Notes: generated by a model not told the origin, from the letters alone. A stretch of 64,000 bases of DNA from JBJXHN01 sp046233135 (GCA_046233135.1 JBJXHN010000001.1:124001-188000), one strand, 5' to 3'; positions 32,780 through 41,641 are shown, counted from the stretch's first letter. Numbers and translations: made by a program.

Positions 32780-35700
32780 ATGGCATTGACCCAAGACGAA
32801 AGTGCGGCGCTGGCGCGGGCAACAGATCTGAACAAAGACCCCTACGACGCTCAGACCAATCCGGGCGGGCTGGGGGGCCGGGGCTATAAAAGCAACTGGC
32901 CGCAGAGTGCGCGTGATCTTGCCCTGCTGGCGGATGCTGCGGTGAGGGAACAGAGTGGGGCGGCGGTGGCGTCGGCTGACGCGCAAGCCGCTGCCCTGGC
33001 TGCCGAACTCGCAGGCGGGGCGGCAGACGGTGTCCTGGCCGAAAGTGTAAATGCCCGGGATGTTGCATTGGCAGACCAGACTGCCGCCGAAGAGGCGCGA
33101 GATGCGGCGCTTGCCGCACGAGGCGGGGCGGAGGTTTCCGGCGGTGCCGCGACGGCGGCCTGGGAATCCCTGAAAGCCCGCTATCTCGGGGCACTGGCCG
33201 ACGAGCCGCTCGGGTCCGGGTCAGGGGCTGCCCTGGTCCCCGGCATGCTCTATTTCAACACGACATCCGGCCGCTTCCGGGGATGGACGGGAGAGGTCTG
33301 GACTGATCTGGTCGGGATGGGGGAGAACAATACCCTTCCAGCCGGCGATAGCGCCCATCGCCTTGCGGGATACCGGTTGTCCTCGGACGGTTCAACGGTG
33401 GAATATTTCCGCTATGCCTTGGAACCGCGCCCCGACGCGATTTCCCTTTCAGAGCCGGATATCTACACCGGCATGGCCAGTTTCACGGTGAACGGCTATC
33501 CCGCCGGCTTCGGTCCGGCCCGGGTACAGGCCCTGGGGGATGTGGTGCTGTCTGTGGATGACGGCGTTACCTGGCAACCTGTCGCCGAGGCGGAGAATGG
33601 GACCACGGTGCTGGTGCGCCCATCAGCAGAGCCCATGGTCGATCGCACCACCTATGTCGGCACGCTTCAGGCAGGGGGGGTGGACGCGGATTATTCCTTC
33701 TTCTACCGCAGCCTTTTCGTGGACACCCCGTCGATCACCAGCCATGGCGACGGGCAGGTCAATGTGGAGGACGAGCCCTTTTTCGTCGCCAGCCCCTACG
33801 ATGTCCTGCCCGGTGAAATGAAGGACGGCGAGCACCCCCACCAGGATACCGACTGGCAGCTGTATGCCGACGCCGGGCTGACGGATCTGGTCTGGTCGAC
33901 CATGGGGAATGCCTCGAACAAGGTGCAGATCCAGGGTCCGCCGCTGACCGAGGCCACGACCTATTACCTGCGGGTCCGCTACCGGTCGGCCACCGGTCTG
34001 GTGTCAGCGTGGTCCGACGTCGTTTCCTTCACCACGGCGGTGACCTTCGGGCCGGTTCTGCTGACCACCGACGATGGCTACAAGGTCTATAAGCACGATG
34101 TGGAAAACGTCTATGCGGCCACCAGTTACTACGGTACTGGAGAACCGCAGCGCGTTCGAACAAACATGCCGTATCGTGAAGGGGACAGGGTTCTTACGAT
34201 CATAAAAAGTGTTTTCGCTGTAAGATCGTGGATCGTTTTGGATTCTGTCAGGGGTCCTGACAAGTACCTTTCGTTTAACAATTGGCTTGGGGAGCAGGAT
34301 GGGCCGGAGTTGTTTGATGGTTGGAGCAATGGTGGTCTTTCTATCGGTGTCGGCGACACGGTGAATGCGGTCGACGAGTTGTACCAAGTCCAAACCTTTA
34401 AAGAGGCAGACGGGTTTTTCAAGATTGTCGAAATCGACCACGTCGCAGGTGGTTATGTGGTCGATTTGCCGTCTCTCGGCACGATTGGCATGGTCTGGCT
34501 GAAGGCAATGCATCATGCCGATAATCAGGTTTGGTGGATATGGCAGAAGGGTATGCCGACCGGCAGCCAGATGCTCCAGTGGGGTGCCCCATGGGGAGAA
34601 AATATTATCCATGTTTCAGGGTCAACCGTCACATTGACTTATACCCTGATGGCCGGGAAGTATATCCTGTATGTTTGGGCGGATAATGAGGCTCCTTCCA
34701 GTCTGATTCGTTTTGGCTCCTTCGACAGAGTTGAGGGGCAGGAAAGAGAGATCGATGTGGGCTTTCCTGTCCAGACTGTGCTGTGGACAAACACAGGGGA
34801 TGTGCAAGCATATTTTTGTTCGTCCACTTTCGGCAGCCTGAGTTACAGTAAAGGCCTTAGCATGCAGCTTTACTTTGACGCCGGTGGAGGAATGTTGCCG
34901 CTTGCCGAGCCGATGCCGGGAGGATTCCGCACGGGGGTGGAGACCCACCCGGTTTATGGTGAGCCAGTCAAGCATTTGTATATGGCGATCCGGGCGAGCG
35001 GTTCTGCCGCTCTCGATGTTCCGGAGCAAGTCTACCTGGCGCGCAGCTATATGAGGGAACACGACAATTTCCTCGCAGATCTGGGCTTTATGCCGCATGT
35101 CTGCCTGTGGAGAACGCCCCAGTATCCGCTTGCGATGCAACTGACGTCGCCTGAACTGGGTGTCGTCAGCCAGCTAGGTTTTCCATGCCGGCCCGATTGG
35201 AATGGAATATATGACCATAATACCTGGGTTTACAATGTGGCATCGGGTGGGTTGCTCCCCCGCGGTAGCTTGGTGATGGAAGGCCACGGGTATGAAGTCG
35301 CAGGCTTCCATCACCACCCGGGGGTCTTTTTCTCCCAAATATACCAGGGAACGGGTGCGGCAAGGGATATTCCACACTTCCTGGAAAGTGCGCCTGAACT
35401 GATCCTGGTGGCAAATTTTACAGATATACAGCAGTGGGTCGTGTATAGCGCGGCGTTGACTGCCTCCCATGTTCTGGAGCTTGAGACGTCGGATGCCGCT
35501 TGGGAAGAGCCCGGCATCTGGGGGGAAGAGCCGACGGCAACCGCTTTCTCTGTCGGGGCCAGTCCGAAAGTCAATGGGGCCGAGCATCGGTATTTCTGCA
35601 TGATGTTTGCCAGCCGGGAGGGGATGTCGAAGGTGGGTGATTTCACCACGGACGCCTCTGGAAATGCGACCATCGCCGGCTTGCAATTCCGCCCTCGCTT

Positions 35701-35920
35701 TCTTCTCGTCAAGAGCCTGGACGCGGCTGGGGACTGGTATATCTCGGGCATGACCGACGCCATGACACCCACGACAGCCCCGGGGGTCGAGCGGGTCATG
35801 ACGCTGAATACCACTTATGGCTTTGGGCACACCCTTGATTGGGTGGACACCTCTGAAGACGGGTTTGTCATCAAACAGCGGACCCCATCCGCCAGGCATC
35901 TCTTCGTTGCTCTTGCGTGA
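32780..35920 (+). CDS. large tail-fibre-like protein with a distinct C-terminal domain (cassette 3)
   Basis: 1,046 residues. ATG 32780 is preferred over 32771 because AAGGA sits nine bases away and the protein then begins MALTQDES like its sisters. Residues 1-430 parallel the 29406 protein: shared module, coiled coil, GMLYFNTTSGRFRGWTGEVW, and one fibronectin-like domain ending SFTTA. After about residue 435 the sequence is unrelated to cassette 2, and the DNA becomes more AT-rich between about 34.1 and 35.1 kb. The last 120 residues (GDFTTDASGNATIAGLQFRPRFLLVKSLDAAGDWYI) resemble phage proteins with an 'I.GLgf.P.fvlvK' strand block. This is the mosaic pattern of tail fibres whose tips have been exchanged. 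Confidence 0.7.
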   Translation: MALTQDESAALARATDLNKDPYDAQTNPGGLGGRGYKSNWPQSARDLALLADAAVREQSGAAVASADAQAAALAAELAGGAADGVLAESVNARDVALADQTAAEEARDAALAARGGAEVSGGAATAAWESLKARYLGALADEPLGSGSGAALVPGMLYFNTTSGRFRGWTGEVWTDLVGMGENNTLPAGDSAHRLAGYRLSSDGSTVEYFRYALEPRPDAISLSEPDIYTGMASFTVNGYPAGFGPARVQALGDVVLSVDDGVTWQPVAEAENGTTVLVRPSAEPMVDRTTYVGTLQAGGVDADYSFFYRSLFVDTPSITSHGDGQVNVEDEPFFVASPYDVLPGEMKDGEHPHQDTDWQLYADAGLTDLVWSTMGNASNKVQIQGPPLTEATTYYLRVRYRSATGLVSAWSDVVSFTTAVTFGPVLLTTDDGYKVYKHDVENVYAATSYYGTGEPQRVRTNMPYREGDRVLTIIKSVFAVRSWIVLDSVRGPDKYLSFNNWLGEQDGPELFDGWSNGGLSIGVGDTVNAVDELYQVQTFKEADGFFKIVEIDHVAGGYVVDLPSLGTIGMVWLKAMHHADNQVWWIWQKGMPTGSQMLQWGAPWGENIIHVSGSTVTLTYTLMAGKYILYVWADNEAPSSLIRFGSFDRVEGQEREIDVGFPVQTVLWTNTGDVQAYFCSSTFGSLSYSKGLSMQLYFDAGGGMLPLAEPMPGGFRTGVETHPVYGEPVKHLYMAIRASGSAALDVPEQVYLARSYMREHDNFLADLGFMPHVCLWRTPQYPLAMQLTSPELGVVSQLGFPCRPDWNGIYDHNTWVYNVASGGLLPRGSLVMEGHGYEVAGFHHHPGVFFSQIYQGTGAARDIPHFLESAPELILVANFTDIQQWVVYSAALTASHVLELETSDAAWEEPGIWGEEPTATAFSVGASPKVNGAEHRYFCMMFASREGMSKVGDFTTDASGNATIAGLQFRPRFLLVKSLDAAGDWYISGMTDAMTPTTAPGVERVMTLNTTYGFGHTLDWVDTSEDGFVIKQRTPSARHLFVALA

Positions 35921-36005
35921 TGTCGATTTGACATTTTTCTGAGGGGTGGCCCTGCAGTTTCTGCGCAAGCGCCACCAAGAGTCCGACAATGCGGAGACCT
36001 GACCC

Positions 36006-36233
36006 ATGCTTGCCTTTCTCGGACCCCTGAAAGCCAAGGTGCTGGCCGGCCTGGCCATCGCCGCGGCGGTGGGGGCTGTGCTCTTGAAGGTGTTTTCCGC
36101 CGGCCGTGCGGCGGAAAGGGCCGATCAGATGAAAACCACGGCCGATAGTCTGAGGAGGCAACGAGATGCGCTTGTTTATGCCGCTCATACCCGTCGGGAT
36201 GCTGCTCGCCGGCTGCGCGACGGCAGGTTCTGA
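36006..36233 (+). CDS. Rz-like inner-membrane spanin subunit (i-spanin)
   Basis: 75 residues. One N-terminal membrane span (about residues 11-29, VLAGLAIAAAVGAVLLKV) is followed by a charged helical region (AAERADQMKTTADSLRRQRDALVYAAHTRRDAARRL) likely to form a periplasmic coiled coil. Its end overlaps, in another frame, a lipoprotein gene. This is the arrangement of phage Rz/Rz1, whose products join the inner and outer membranes and destroy the envelope at lysis. The protein is shorter than classical Rz. The starting ATG has only a weak ribosome-binding site. It follows the third fibre gene by 85 bases. Confidence 0.6.
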   Translation: MLAFLGPLKAKVLAGLAIAAAVGAVLLKVFSAGRAAERADQMKTTADSLRRQRDALVYAAHTRRDAARRLRDGRF

Positions 36234-36396
36234 CCCGGCGGCGGTTTGTCCGCCGGTGGTCGACTACGCCCCCGACGTCCAGGCCCGTGTGGCCGGGGAG
36301 ATGGAAGTGGCGTCAGCCGATGCCGCCTGGCCGGATATGATCGTCGATTATGGTGTGCTGCGCGCAGCGGTCAGGGCGTGCCGTGACGAAGAGTAA
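36166..36396 (+). CDS. Rz1-like outer-membrane lipoprotein (o-spanin)
   Basis: 76 residues, +1 frame relative to the Rz-like gene and overlapping it by 68 bases. ATG 36166 has a perfect GAGGAGG seven bases upstream. A lipoprotein signal MRLFMPLIPVGMLLAGC ends in the lipobox L-L-A-G-C, so the mature protein would begin at C17 and sit in the outer membrane. The rest (CATAGSDPAAVCPPVVDYAPDVQ) is short and Pro/Ala-rich, as Rz1 proteins often are. The overlapping two-gene design is the main argument for a spanin pair. Confidence 0.6.
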   Translation: MRLFMPLIPVGMLLAGCATAGSDPAAVCPPVVDYAPDVQARVAGEMEVASADAAWPDMIVDYGVLRAAVRACRDEE

Positions 36397-36413
36397 CGGC
36401 GGCGAGGGGCGGC

Positions 36414-36450
36414 ACCAAAAGAAAAGGTGGCGCCCCAACGGAGCGCCACC
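36414..36450 (-). terminator. rho-independent terminator of glnA
   Basis: On the minus strand GGTGGCGC pairs with GCGCCACC around a nine-base loop, followed by TTTTCTTTT. It lies about 35 bases after the glnA stop. The plus-strand copy has no T-run, so it serves glnA rather than the spanin genes. Confidence 0.75.
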
Positions 36451-36482
36451 CTTCCAAACGAACGCGATGACCGGTCCCGCGA

Positions 36483-37892
36483 TTAGCAGGAGTAGTACAT
36501 CTTGTATTCGATCGGGTGCGGAGCGTGTTCGAAGTTGTACACTTCTTCCCACTTCAGCGCCAGATAGCCTTCGATCATGTCTTCGGTGAACACGCCACCC
36601 TTGGTCAGGAAGTCGTGGTCGGCCTTCAGGGATTCAAGGGCTTCCCGCAGGCTGCCGGAGACGGTCGGCACGTTGGCCAGCTCGTCCGGCGGCAGGTCGT
36701 ACAGGTTCTTGTCCATCGGGTCGCCCGGATGGATCTTGTTCTCGATACCGTCCAGGCCGGCCATCATCATGGCGGCGAAGGCCAGATACGGGTTGGCCGA
36801 GGCGTCCGGGAAGCGCACTTCCACGCGCTTGCCTTTCGGGCTCGCCACGTAGGGGATGCGGCAGGAAGCGGAACGGTTGCGGGCCGAGTAGGCCAGCAGC
36901 ACCGGGGCTTCGAAGCCGGGGATCAGGCGCTTGTAGGAGTTGGTGGACGGGTTGGTGAAGGCGTTCAGCGCCTTGGCATGCTTGATGATGCCGCCAATGT
37001 AGTACAGCGCCGTTTCGGACAGGTCGGCATAGCCGGACCCGGCGAACATCGGCTTGCCGTCCTTCCAGATGGACTGGTGGACATGCATGCCCGATCCGTT
37101 GTCACCGGCAATCGGCTTGGGCATGAAGGTCGCGGTCTTGCCATAGGCATGGGCGACCATGTGAACGACATACTTGTACTTCTGCATGTCGTCGGCAGCT
37201 TCGATCAGCGTGTTGAACCGGGTGCCGAGTTCATGCTGGGAAGGCGCCACTTCGTGGTGATGCTTTTCCACCGGCATGCCCATTTCGGCCATGGTGGAAA
37301 CCATCTCGGCGCGCAGGTCCTGGGCGCTGTCCACCGGCGGAACCGGGAAGTAGCCGCCCTTGACCGACGGACGGTGGCCGTAGTTGCCTTCTTCGAAGAT
37401 CTTGCCGGTGACGTAGGGGCCTTCTTCGCTGTCGATCTCGTAGGAGACCTTGTTCATGTCGACGCTGAAGCGCACGTCGTCAAACACGAAGAATTCGGCT
37501 TCCGGGCCGAAGTAGGCGGTGTCACCGATGCCGGCCGACGCCATGTAGGCCAGGGCCTTCTTGGCGACCGACCGCGGGCAGCGTTCGTACAGCTGGCCGG
37601 TGGACGGCTCGATCACGTCGCAGATCAGGATCAGCTGCGGCTGGGCAGAGAACGGATCCATCACCGCCGACGCCAGATCCGGCTTCAGGATCATGTCGGA
37701 CTCGTTGATTTCCTTCCAGCCGGCGATGGACGAACCGTCGAACATGATGCCTTCTTCAAGGCTTTCTTCGTCGATGGTGGTCACGTACTGGGCGGTGTGC
37801 TGCCACTTGCCCTTGGGATCGGTGAAACGGAAATCGACGAACTTGACGTCGTTTTCCTTAATCATTTCGAGAACGGTTTTCGCGTCGGACAT
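36483..37892 (-). CDS. glnA: glutamine synthetase type I
   Basis: 469 residues, the normal GSI length. It joins ammonia and glutamate to make glutamine in the cytoplasm. Landmarks: FVDFRFTDPKGKWQH, IMFDGSSIAGW, FGPEAEFFVFDD, HHHEVAPSQHELGTRFN, NGSGMHVHQSIWKDG, NRSASCRIPY and RVEVRFPDASANPYLAFAAM. The adenylylation tyrosine is Tyr398 in KNLYDLPPDE. GGAAGGA precedes the start. It follows glnB on the same strand, the usual glnBA order in Alphaproteobacteria, and has its own terminator. Confidence 0.98.
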   Translation of the reverse strand: MSDAKTVLEMIKENDVKFVDFRFTDPKGKWQHTAQYVTTIDEESLEEGIMFDGSSIAGWKEINESDMILKPDLASAVMDPFSAQPQLILICDVIEPSTGQLYERCPRSVAKKALAYMASAGIGDTAYFGPEAEFFVFDDVRFSVDMNKVSYEIDSEEGPYVTGKIFEEGNYGHRPSVKGGYFPVPPVDSAQDLRAEMVSTMAEMGMPVEKHHHEVAPSQHELGTRFNTLIEAADDMQKYKYVVHMVAHAYGKTATFMPKPIAGDNGSGMHVHQSIWKDGKPMFAGSGYADLSETALYYIGGIIKHAKALNAFTNPSTNSYKRLIPGFEAPVLLAYSARNRSASCRIPYVASPKGKRVEVRFPDASANPYLAFAAMMMAGLDGIENKIHPGDPMDKNLYDLPPDELANVPTVSGSLREALESLKADHDFLTKGGVFTEDMIEGYLALKWEEVYNFEHAPHPIEYKMYYSC

Positions 37893-38219
37893 GACATTCC
37901 TTCCCAGTTGTCAGTCACCTGAACTCACACGGTCGTCCGCAACCCAAATGGTGCGGGCAAACCGATCCGATGCCGTCTGCTCCGGCACCCTGCCCCCGGT
38001 CGAAATGTCCGCCGGGTGACTATGCCGGTGCTTTGGCGATCCACCCCCCGCCCCGGGAATTTGGCGTGCAATAACGCCCAAGAGCCCGGAATGGTGGCAG
38101 AACTTCTTCATACGCGTCCTGTGGTCGCCCAAGCCCTGTCCGCCGGTCGCCGGAGCTGCCCCTGTGCGGGGTGGCCGGCAAGGGAACGAAGGCCGAAGGA
38201 GGCCGTCGGAGCGTCAGCC
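37893..38219 (-). other. glnB-glnA intergenic region
   Basis: 327 bases with no gene. It contains a small inverted repeat GGCGT-GCAATA-ACGCC (38063-38078). No clear sigma-54 or -35/-10 promoter could be made out, although a secondary glnA promoter is expected here from other Alphaproteobacteria. Confidence 0.4.
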
Positions 38220-38558
38220 CTAGATGGCGTCGCCGCCGCGTTCGCCGGTGCGGATCCGCACCGCTTCCTCGATCGCGTAGACGAAGATCTTGCCGTCGCC
38301 GATCCGCCCGGTCTGGGCAGCCTGCTGAATTGCCTCGATCGCCCGTTCGACGAGGCCATCCTCGATCACCAGTTCGATCTTTACCTTCGGCAGGAAGTCG
38401 ACCACGTATTCCGCGCCACGATAAAGCTCGGTATGGCCCTTCTGACGGCCAAACCCTTTCGCCTCGGTAACGGTAATGCCCTGCAGGCCGATCTCGTGCA
38501 GCGCCTCCTTCACCTCATCGAGCTTGAAGGGCTTGATGATCGCTTCAATCTTTTTCAT
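38220..38558 (-). CDS. glnB: nitrogen regulatory protein PII
   Basis: 112 residues, exactly the family length. The T-loop carries Y51 (ELYRGAEY), the uridylylation site, and the signatures VTEAKGFGRQKGHTELYRGAEY and GRIGDGKIFVYAIEEAVRIRTGE (B-loop and C-loop) are intact. PII senses 2-oxoglutarate and ATP/ADP and signals nitrogen status to the GlnA adenylyltransferase and the NtrBC system. Its closeness to glnA supports GlnB rather than GlnK, which is normally next to amtB. A weak sigma-54-like sequence on the minus strand (38622-38637) has a good -24 box but a poor -12 box. Confidence 0.97.
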   Translation of the reverse strand: MKKIEAIIKPFKLDEVKEALHEIGLQGITVTEAKGFGRQKGHTELYRGAEYVVDFLPKVKIELVIEDGLVERAIEAIQQAAQTGRIGDGKIFVYAIEEAVRIRTGERGGDAI

Positions 38559-38928
38559 GAAATCCGGTTACTCCGGCTATGGGGGTGGGTGCACGCTCGG
38601 AACAAGCGCTGCGTAGTGCTTATCACGCCGCATGCCAGATGTTCAATGGCGGCTTAAGTGTTTGATGCGCGCCTTCTTTCCAACCCCCGCAGCGCAGCGG
38701 ACAAAGGGGTATTCCCGCCCAAGCGACGGGCATTTTGATTAAATTTTGGGCATGCTTTGCAGCCCTGGCCCGGTTATCGTTGGAGCGGACCGGAGTGCCC
38801 CGGGGACTCGGTGCATTTTGCGCCCCGCAGAGGGGTGGCCGGACCGGGGGGCGAGGGACCGTCCGGCCCGAAACAACACACCTCCGGTGACCGTGCCGGG
38901 GCGGAAAACCACAGGGAGTAGGGAGGCC
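38559..38928. other. divergent region between glnB and the aminotransferase gene
   Basis: 370 bases with no supported gene. The one notable element is a perfect 8-base inverted repeat GGCCGGAC...GTCCGGCC at about 38838-38871, in the leader of the aminotransferase. The aminotransferase frame stays open upstream to 38746, but the residues there do not resemble the family. Confidence 0.4.
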
Positions 38929-40110
38929 ATGAAGGCAGCCAACAGCGTGTTCAGCGGGCTCGGCACCACGATTTTCACGGTGATGTCCCAGTTGGCGCAG
39001 GACCATGGAGCGGTCAATCTGGGGCAGGGGTTCCCGGAAGGGCTGGAGCCCCGGGACGTGCTGGATGCGGCCGCACGTGCGGTTCAGGCCGGCCCTCATC
39101 AGTATCCGCCGATGATGGGGATCCCGGCCCTGCGTCAGGCGGTGGCGGCCCATGACCAGCGCTTCTACGGACTGGATCTGGATTGGCAGAGCGAGGTGAT
39201 GGTGACCTCGGGCGCGACGGAGGCGCTGGCGGACTGTCTCTTCGGCCTGATCGAGCCGGGCGACGAGGTGGTGCTGATCGAACCCCTGTACGACAGCTAC
39301 CTGCCTATCGTCCGCCGCGCCGGCGGCATTCCGAAAATGGTTCGCCTTCAGCCGCCGGACTGGGCGCTGCCCCTGGAGGCCCTGGCCGAGGCCTTTTCAC
39401 CGCGCACCAAGCTGATCATTGTCAATTCGCCGATGAACCCCTGCGGCAAGGTCTTCGATGTGGACGAACTGGCCTTCATCGCCGACCTGGTGCAGCGCCA
39501 CGACGCCTACGCGGTCTGCGACGAGGTCTATGAACACCTGACCTTTGACGGCCGCCCCCATGTGCCGCTGATGACCTTGCCGGGCATGCGCGAGCGCACG
39601 GTGCGCATCGGCTCGGCGGGCAAGACCTTTTCGATCACCAACTGGAAGGTGGGCTACGTGGTGGCCGCGCCGGCGTTGCTGGGACCAATCGCCAAGACCC
39701 ACCAGTTCATCACCTTCACCACGCCGACCCCCCTTCAGGCGGCGGTGGCGGAAGGGCTGGGCAAGCCCGACACCTACTTCTCCGGCCTGGCGGCGGACAT
39801 GCAGGCGCGGCGCGACCGGCTGGCCGGTGGACTGGCGAGGATCGGCTTCGGCATCCTGGAGTGCGCGGGCACCTATTTCGTCACCACCGACTTCTCCGCC
39901 CTGGGATTCACGGGCACCGACGCCGAATTCTGCCGCCATATCACCACCGAAGCAGGAGTGGCGGCGGTGCCGGTCAGCGCGTTCTATGCCGACCAGGGCT
40001 CCGCGCCTGCGCATTTCGCCCGCTTCTGCTTCGCCAAGGAAGACGCCGCCCTGGACGAAGCCCTGCGCCGTCTGGCCGGCCACTTCGGGGTCTCGATGGG
40101 GGGCGAATAG
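38929..40110 (+). CDS. class I/II aminotransferase (methionine/glutamine transaminase K type)
   Basis: 393 residues. ATG 38929 follows GGGAGG and leads straight into SVFSGLGTTIFTVMSQLAQDHGAVNLGQGFPEG, a hallmark of kynurenine/glutamine transaminase-like enzymes such as YbdL. Further landmarks: QYPPMMGIPALRQAVAAH, VTSGATEALADCLFGLIEPGDEV, IVNSPMNPCGKVF, AVCDEVYEHLTFDG, and IGSAGKTFSITNWKVGY with the PLP lysine at K232; ARFCFAKEDAALDEA has the substrate-binding Arg. Such enzymes transaminate methionine, glutamine or aromatic amino acids. It is divergent from glnB. Confidence 0.88.
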   Translation: MKAANSVFSGLGTTIFTVMSQLAQDHGAVNLGQGFPEGLEPRDVLDAAARAVQAGPHQYPPMMGIPALRQAVAAHDQRFYGLDLDWQSEVMVTSGATEALADCLFGLIEPGDEVVLIEPLYDSYLPIVRRAGGIPKMVRLQPPDWALPLEALAEAFSPRTKLIIVNSPMNPCGKVFDVDELAFIADLVQRHDAYAVCDEVYEHLTFDGRPHVPLMTLPGMRERTVRIGSAGKTFSITNWKVGYVVAAPALLGPIAKTHQFITFTTPTPLQAAVAEGLGKPDTYFSGLAADMQARRDRLAGGLARIGFGILECAGTYFVTTDFSALGFTGTDAEFCRHITTEAGVAAVPVSAFYADQGSAPAHFARFCFAKEDAALDEALRRLAGHFGVSMGGE

Positions 40111-40151
40111 GGGGCGCGATAAAAATATGTCAAAAACCTTCAACGGGGCGC

Positions 40152-40181
40152 TTGACGACCCCCCGGAATGGGTCGTATAAG
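40152..40181 (+). promoter_or_regulatory. promoter of tRNA-His
   Basis: TTGACG (40152-40157) and TATAAG (40176-40181) are separated by 18 bases, close to the sigma-70 consensus. Transcription should begin near 40188, about nine bases before the tRNA. Confidence 0.75.
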
Positions 40182-40196
40182 CTGCGTCCTCTCGAT

Positions 40197-40274
40197 GGCG
40201 GGTATAGCTCAGCTGGTCAGAGCGCACGGTTGTGGTCCGTGAGGTCGTCGGTTCAAACCCGTCTACTCGCCCCA
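40197..40274 (+). tRNA. tRNA-His (GUG)
   Basis: A cloverleaf can be drawn by eye. Acceptor GCGGGTA (40198-40204) pairs with TACTCGC (40264-40270). The anticodon loop TTGTGGT holds anticodon GTG. The T-arm carries GGTTCAAACCC. A G at position -1 (40197) faces C73 (40271), the identity element special to tRNA-His, and CCA is encoded. Confidence 0.97.
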
Positions 40275-40283
40275 TCTAGAAGG

Positions 40284-40318
40284 AACGCCCGGTTCGATTG
40301 GTCGAACCGGGCGTTTTT
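40284..40318 (+). terminator. rho-independent terminator after tRNA-His
   Basis: A 14-base perfect stem, AACGCCCGGTTCGA and its complement around TTGG, followed by a T-run (TTTTT). It begins ten bases after the tRNA. Confidence 0.9.
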
Positions 40319-40357
40319 CTGTTCCGGTCTGGCCCTCGGGCGGAAAGGGACGCCGGA

Positions 40358-41641
40358 TTACCTGCGGCCGCCGGGCAGCATCCGCACCGCCAGGGCGGCG
40401 AGCGCGGCCAGGGAGGTCAGCACCACCACGCCCTGCCACTGCCAGTGCGCCAGGGCCAGGCTGCCCAGGCCGGCGCCCGACGCCATGCCGATGAACATGC
40501 CGGTGAACAGCAGGGCGTTCAGACGGCTGCGGGCCGGGGGCTCGACACCGAAGACGATGGTCTGATGGGCGATCAGGGTCGCCTGCATGCCGAAGTCGAA
40601 GCCGATGGCGCTGAGCACCAGAAGCACCAGACGACCGTCCTGGGGCAGCAGCGGCATCAGGGCCATGGCGGCGAAGGACACGGCGGCCAGGGCGGCGCCC
40701 AGGCGGGTGACCATCTCCGGCCCGCGCTTGTCCGACAGGCTGCCCGCCAGGGGGGCGGCCAGGGCACCGGCAGCCCCCGCCAGGCCGAAGGAGCCGGCCA
40801 CGGCGGCCCCCATGCCGAAGTCGGTGTGCAGCATGATCGCCAGGGTCGACCAGAAGGCGCTGAACGCCATGGCCAGCAGTCCCTGTGCCACGGCCGCCCG
40901 GCGCAGGGGGCGGTGGCGCATCCACAGCTCTGCCATGGACCCCATCAGCCCGCCATAGCCCATGGTGGTGGTGGGTGCGAAACGGGGCAGTCCCTTCCAG
41001 GCCGCGACGCAGAACAGGGCCATGGTGGCCGCGGCGGCCAGATAGACCACCCGCCAGCCGAACTGCTCGGCAACGACGCCGCTGACCACGCGGGACAGCA
41101 GGATGCCCAGCAGCAGGCCGGTCATGACCCGACCGACGATGCGGCCGCGATGGTGATCCGGCGCCAGGGCGGCGGCGCTGGGCACGATGTCCTGGGCGAC
41201 GGTGGCCGTCAGGCCGATCATCAGGCTGGCCGCCAGCAGGGTCTCGATGCCCGGTGCCAGGCCGCTGAAGACCAGGGTGGCGGTGAGCAGCGCGCCCTTC
41301 AGCAGGATGATGCGGCGGCGGTCGAAGCGGTCGCCGAGAGGGGTGAGCAGCAGGATTCCCAGAGCATAACCCAACTGGGCAAGCATTGGCAGCATGCCGA
41401 CGGCCTGCGCCCCGGCGCCGGTCTCCGGCCCCAGAATCCCCAGGATCGGCTGGCTGTAGTACAGGGACGCGACGCTGAAGCCGGCGCCGGTTGCCAGCAG
41501 CAGGACCAGACCGGTGGATGGCCCGGCATCGGTCTGGGAGGCGGTGTCGTCGGTCGGCTCGGTGAACACCCCGGTCAGGTCGTCCGGGCCGTCCAGGGCG
41601 GCCGCCGCCGCCGGGTTATGCGAGTCTTGAATGCGTGACAT
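40358..41641 (-). CDS. MFS transporter
   Basis: 427 residues with about 12 membrane helices. ATG 41641 follows GAGGGG. Typical loop motif GDRFDRRRIILLKG (G-D-R-x-x-R-R) between helices 2 and 3, and SDKRGPEMVTRLG in the second half. It resembles the YnfM/drug-proton antiporter group (LYYSQPILGILG near helix 1). The gene is divergent from a LysR regulator, 97 bases away, which probably controls it. The substrate is unknown. Confidence 0.87.
   Translation of the reverse strand: MSRIQDSHNPAAAAALDGPDDLTGVFTEPTDDTASQTDAGPSTGLVLLLATGAGFSVASLYYSQPILGILGPETGAGAQAVGMLPMLAQLGYALGILLLTPLGDRFDRRRIILLKGALLTATLVFSGLAPGIETLLAASLMIGLTATVAQDIVPSAAALAPDHHRGRIVGRVMTGLLLGILLSRVVSGVVAEQFGWRVVYLAAAATMALFCVAAWKGLPRFAPTTTMGYGGLMGSMAELWMRHRPLRRAAVAQGLLAMAFSAFWSTLAIMLHTDFGMGAAVAGSFGLAGAAGALAAPLAGSLSDKRGPEMVTRLGAALAAVSFAAMALMPLLPQDGRLVLLVLSAIGFDFGMQATLIAHQTIVFGVEPPARSRLNALLFTGMFIGMASGAGLGSLALAHWQWQGVVVLTSLAALAALAVRMLPGGRR

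Noticed and set aside
26118..36396. complete prophage
   Set aside because: No integrase, terminase, capsid, portal, tail-tube or endolysin gene is present in the window.
38622..38637. sigma-54-like sequence upstream of glnB (minus strand)
   Set aside because: The -24 part TGGCATG is good, but the -12 GC is missing; it is mentioned only as a weak possibility.
38830..38928. SAM-type riboswitch before the aminotransferase gene
   Set aside because: There is one 8-base stem, but no conserved riboswitch core could be recognised.
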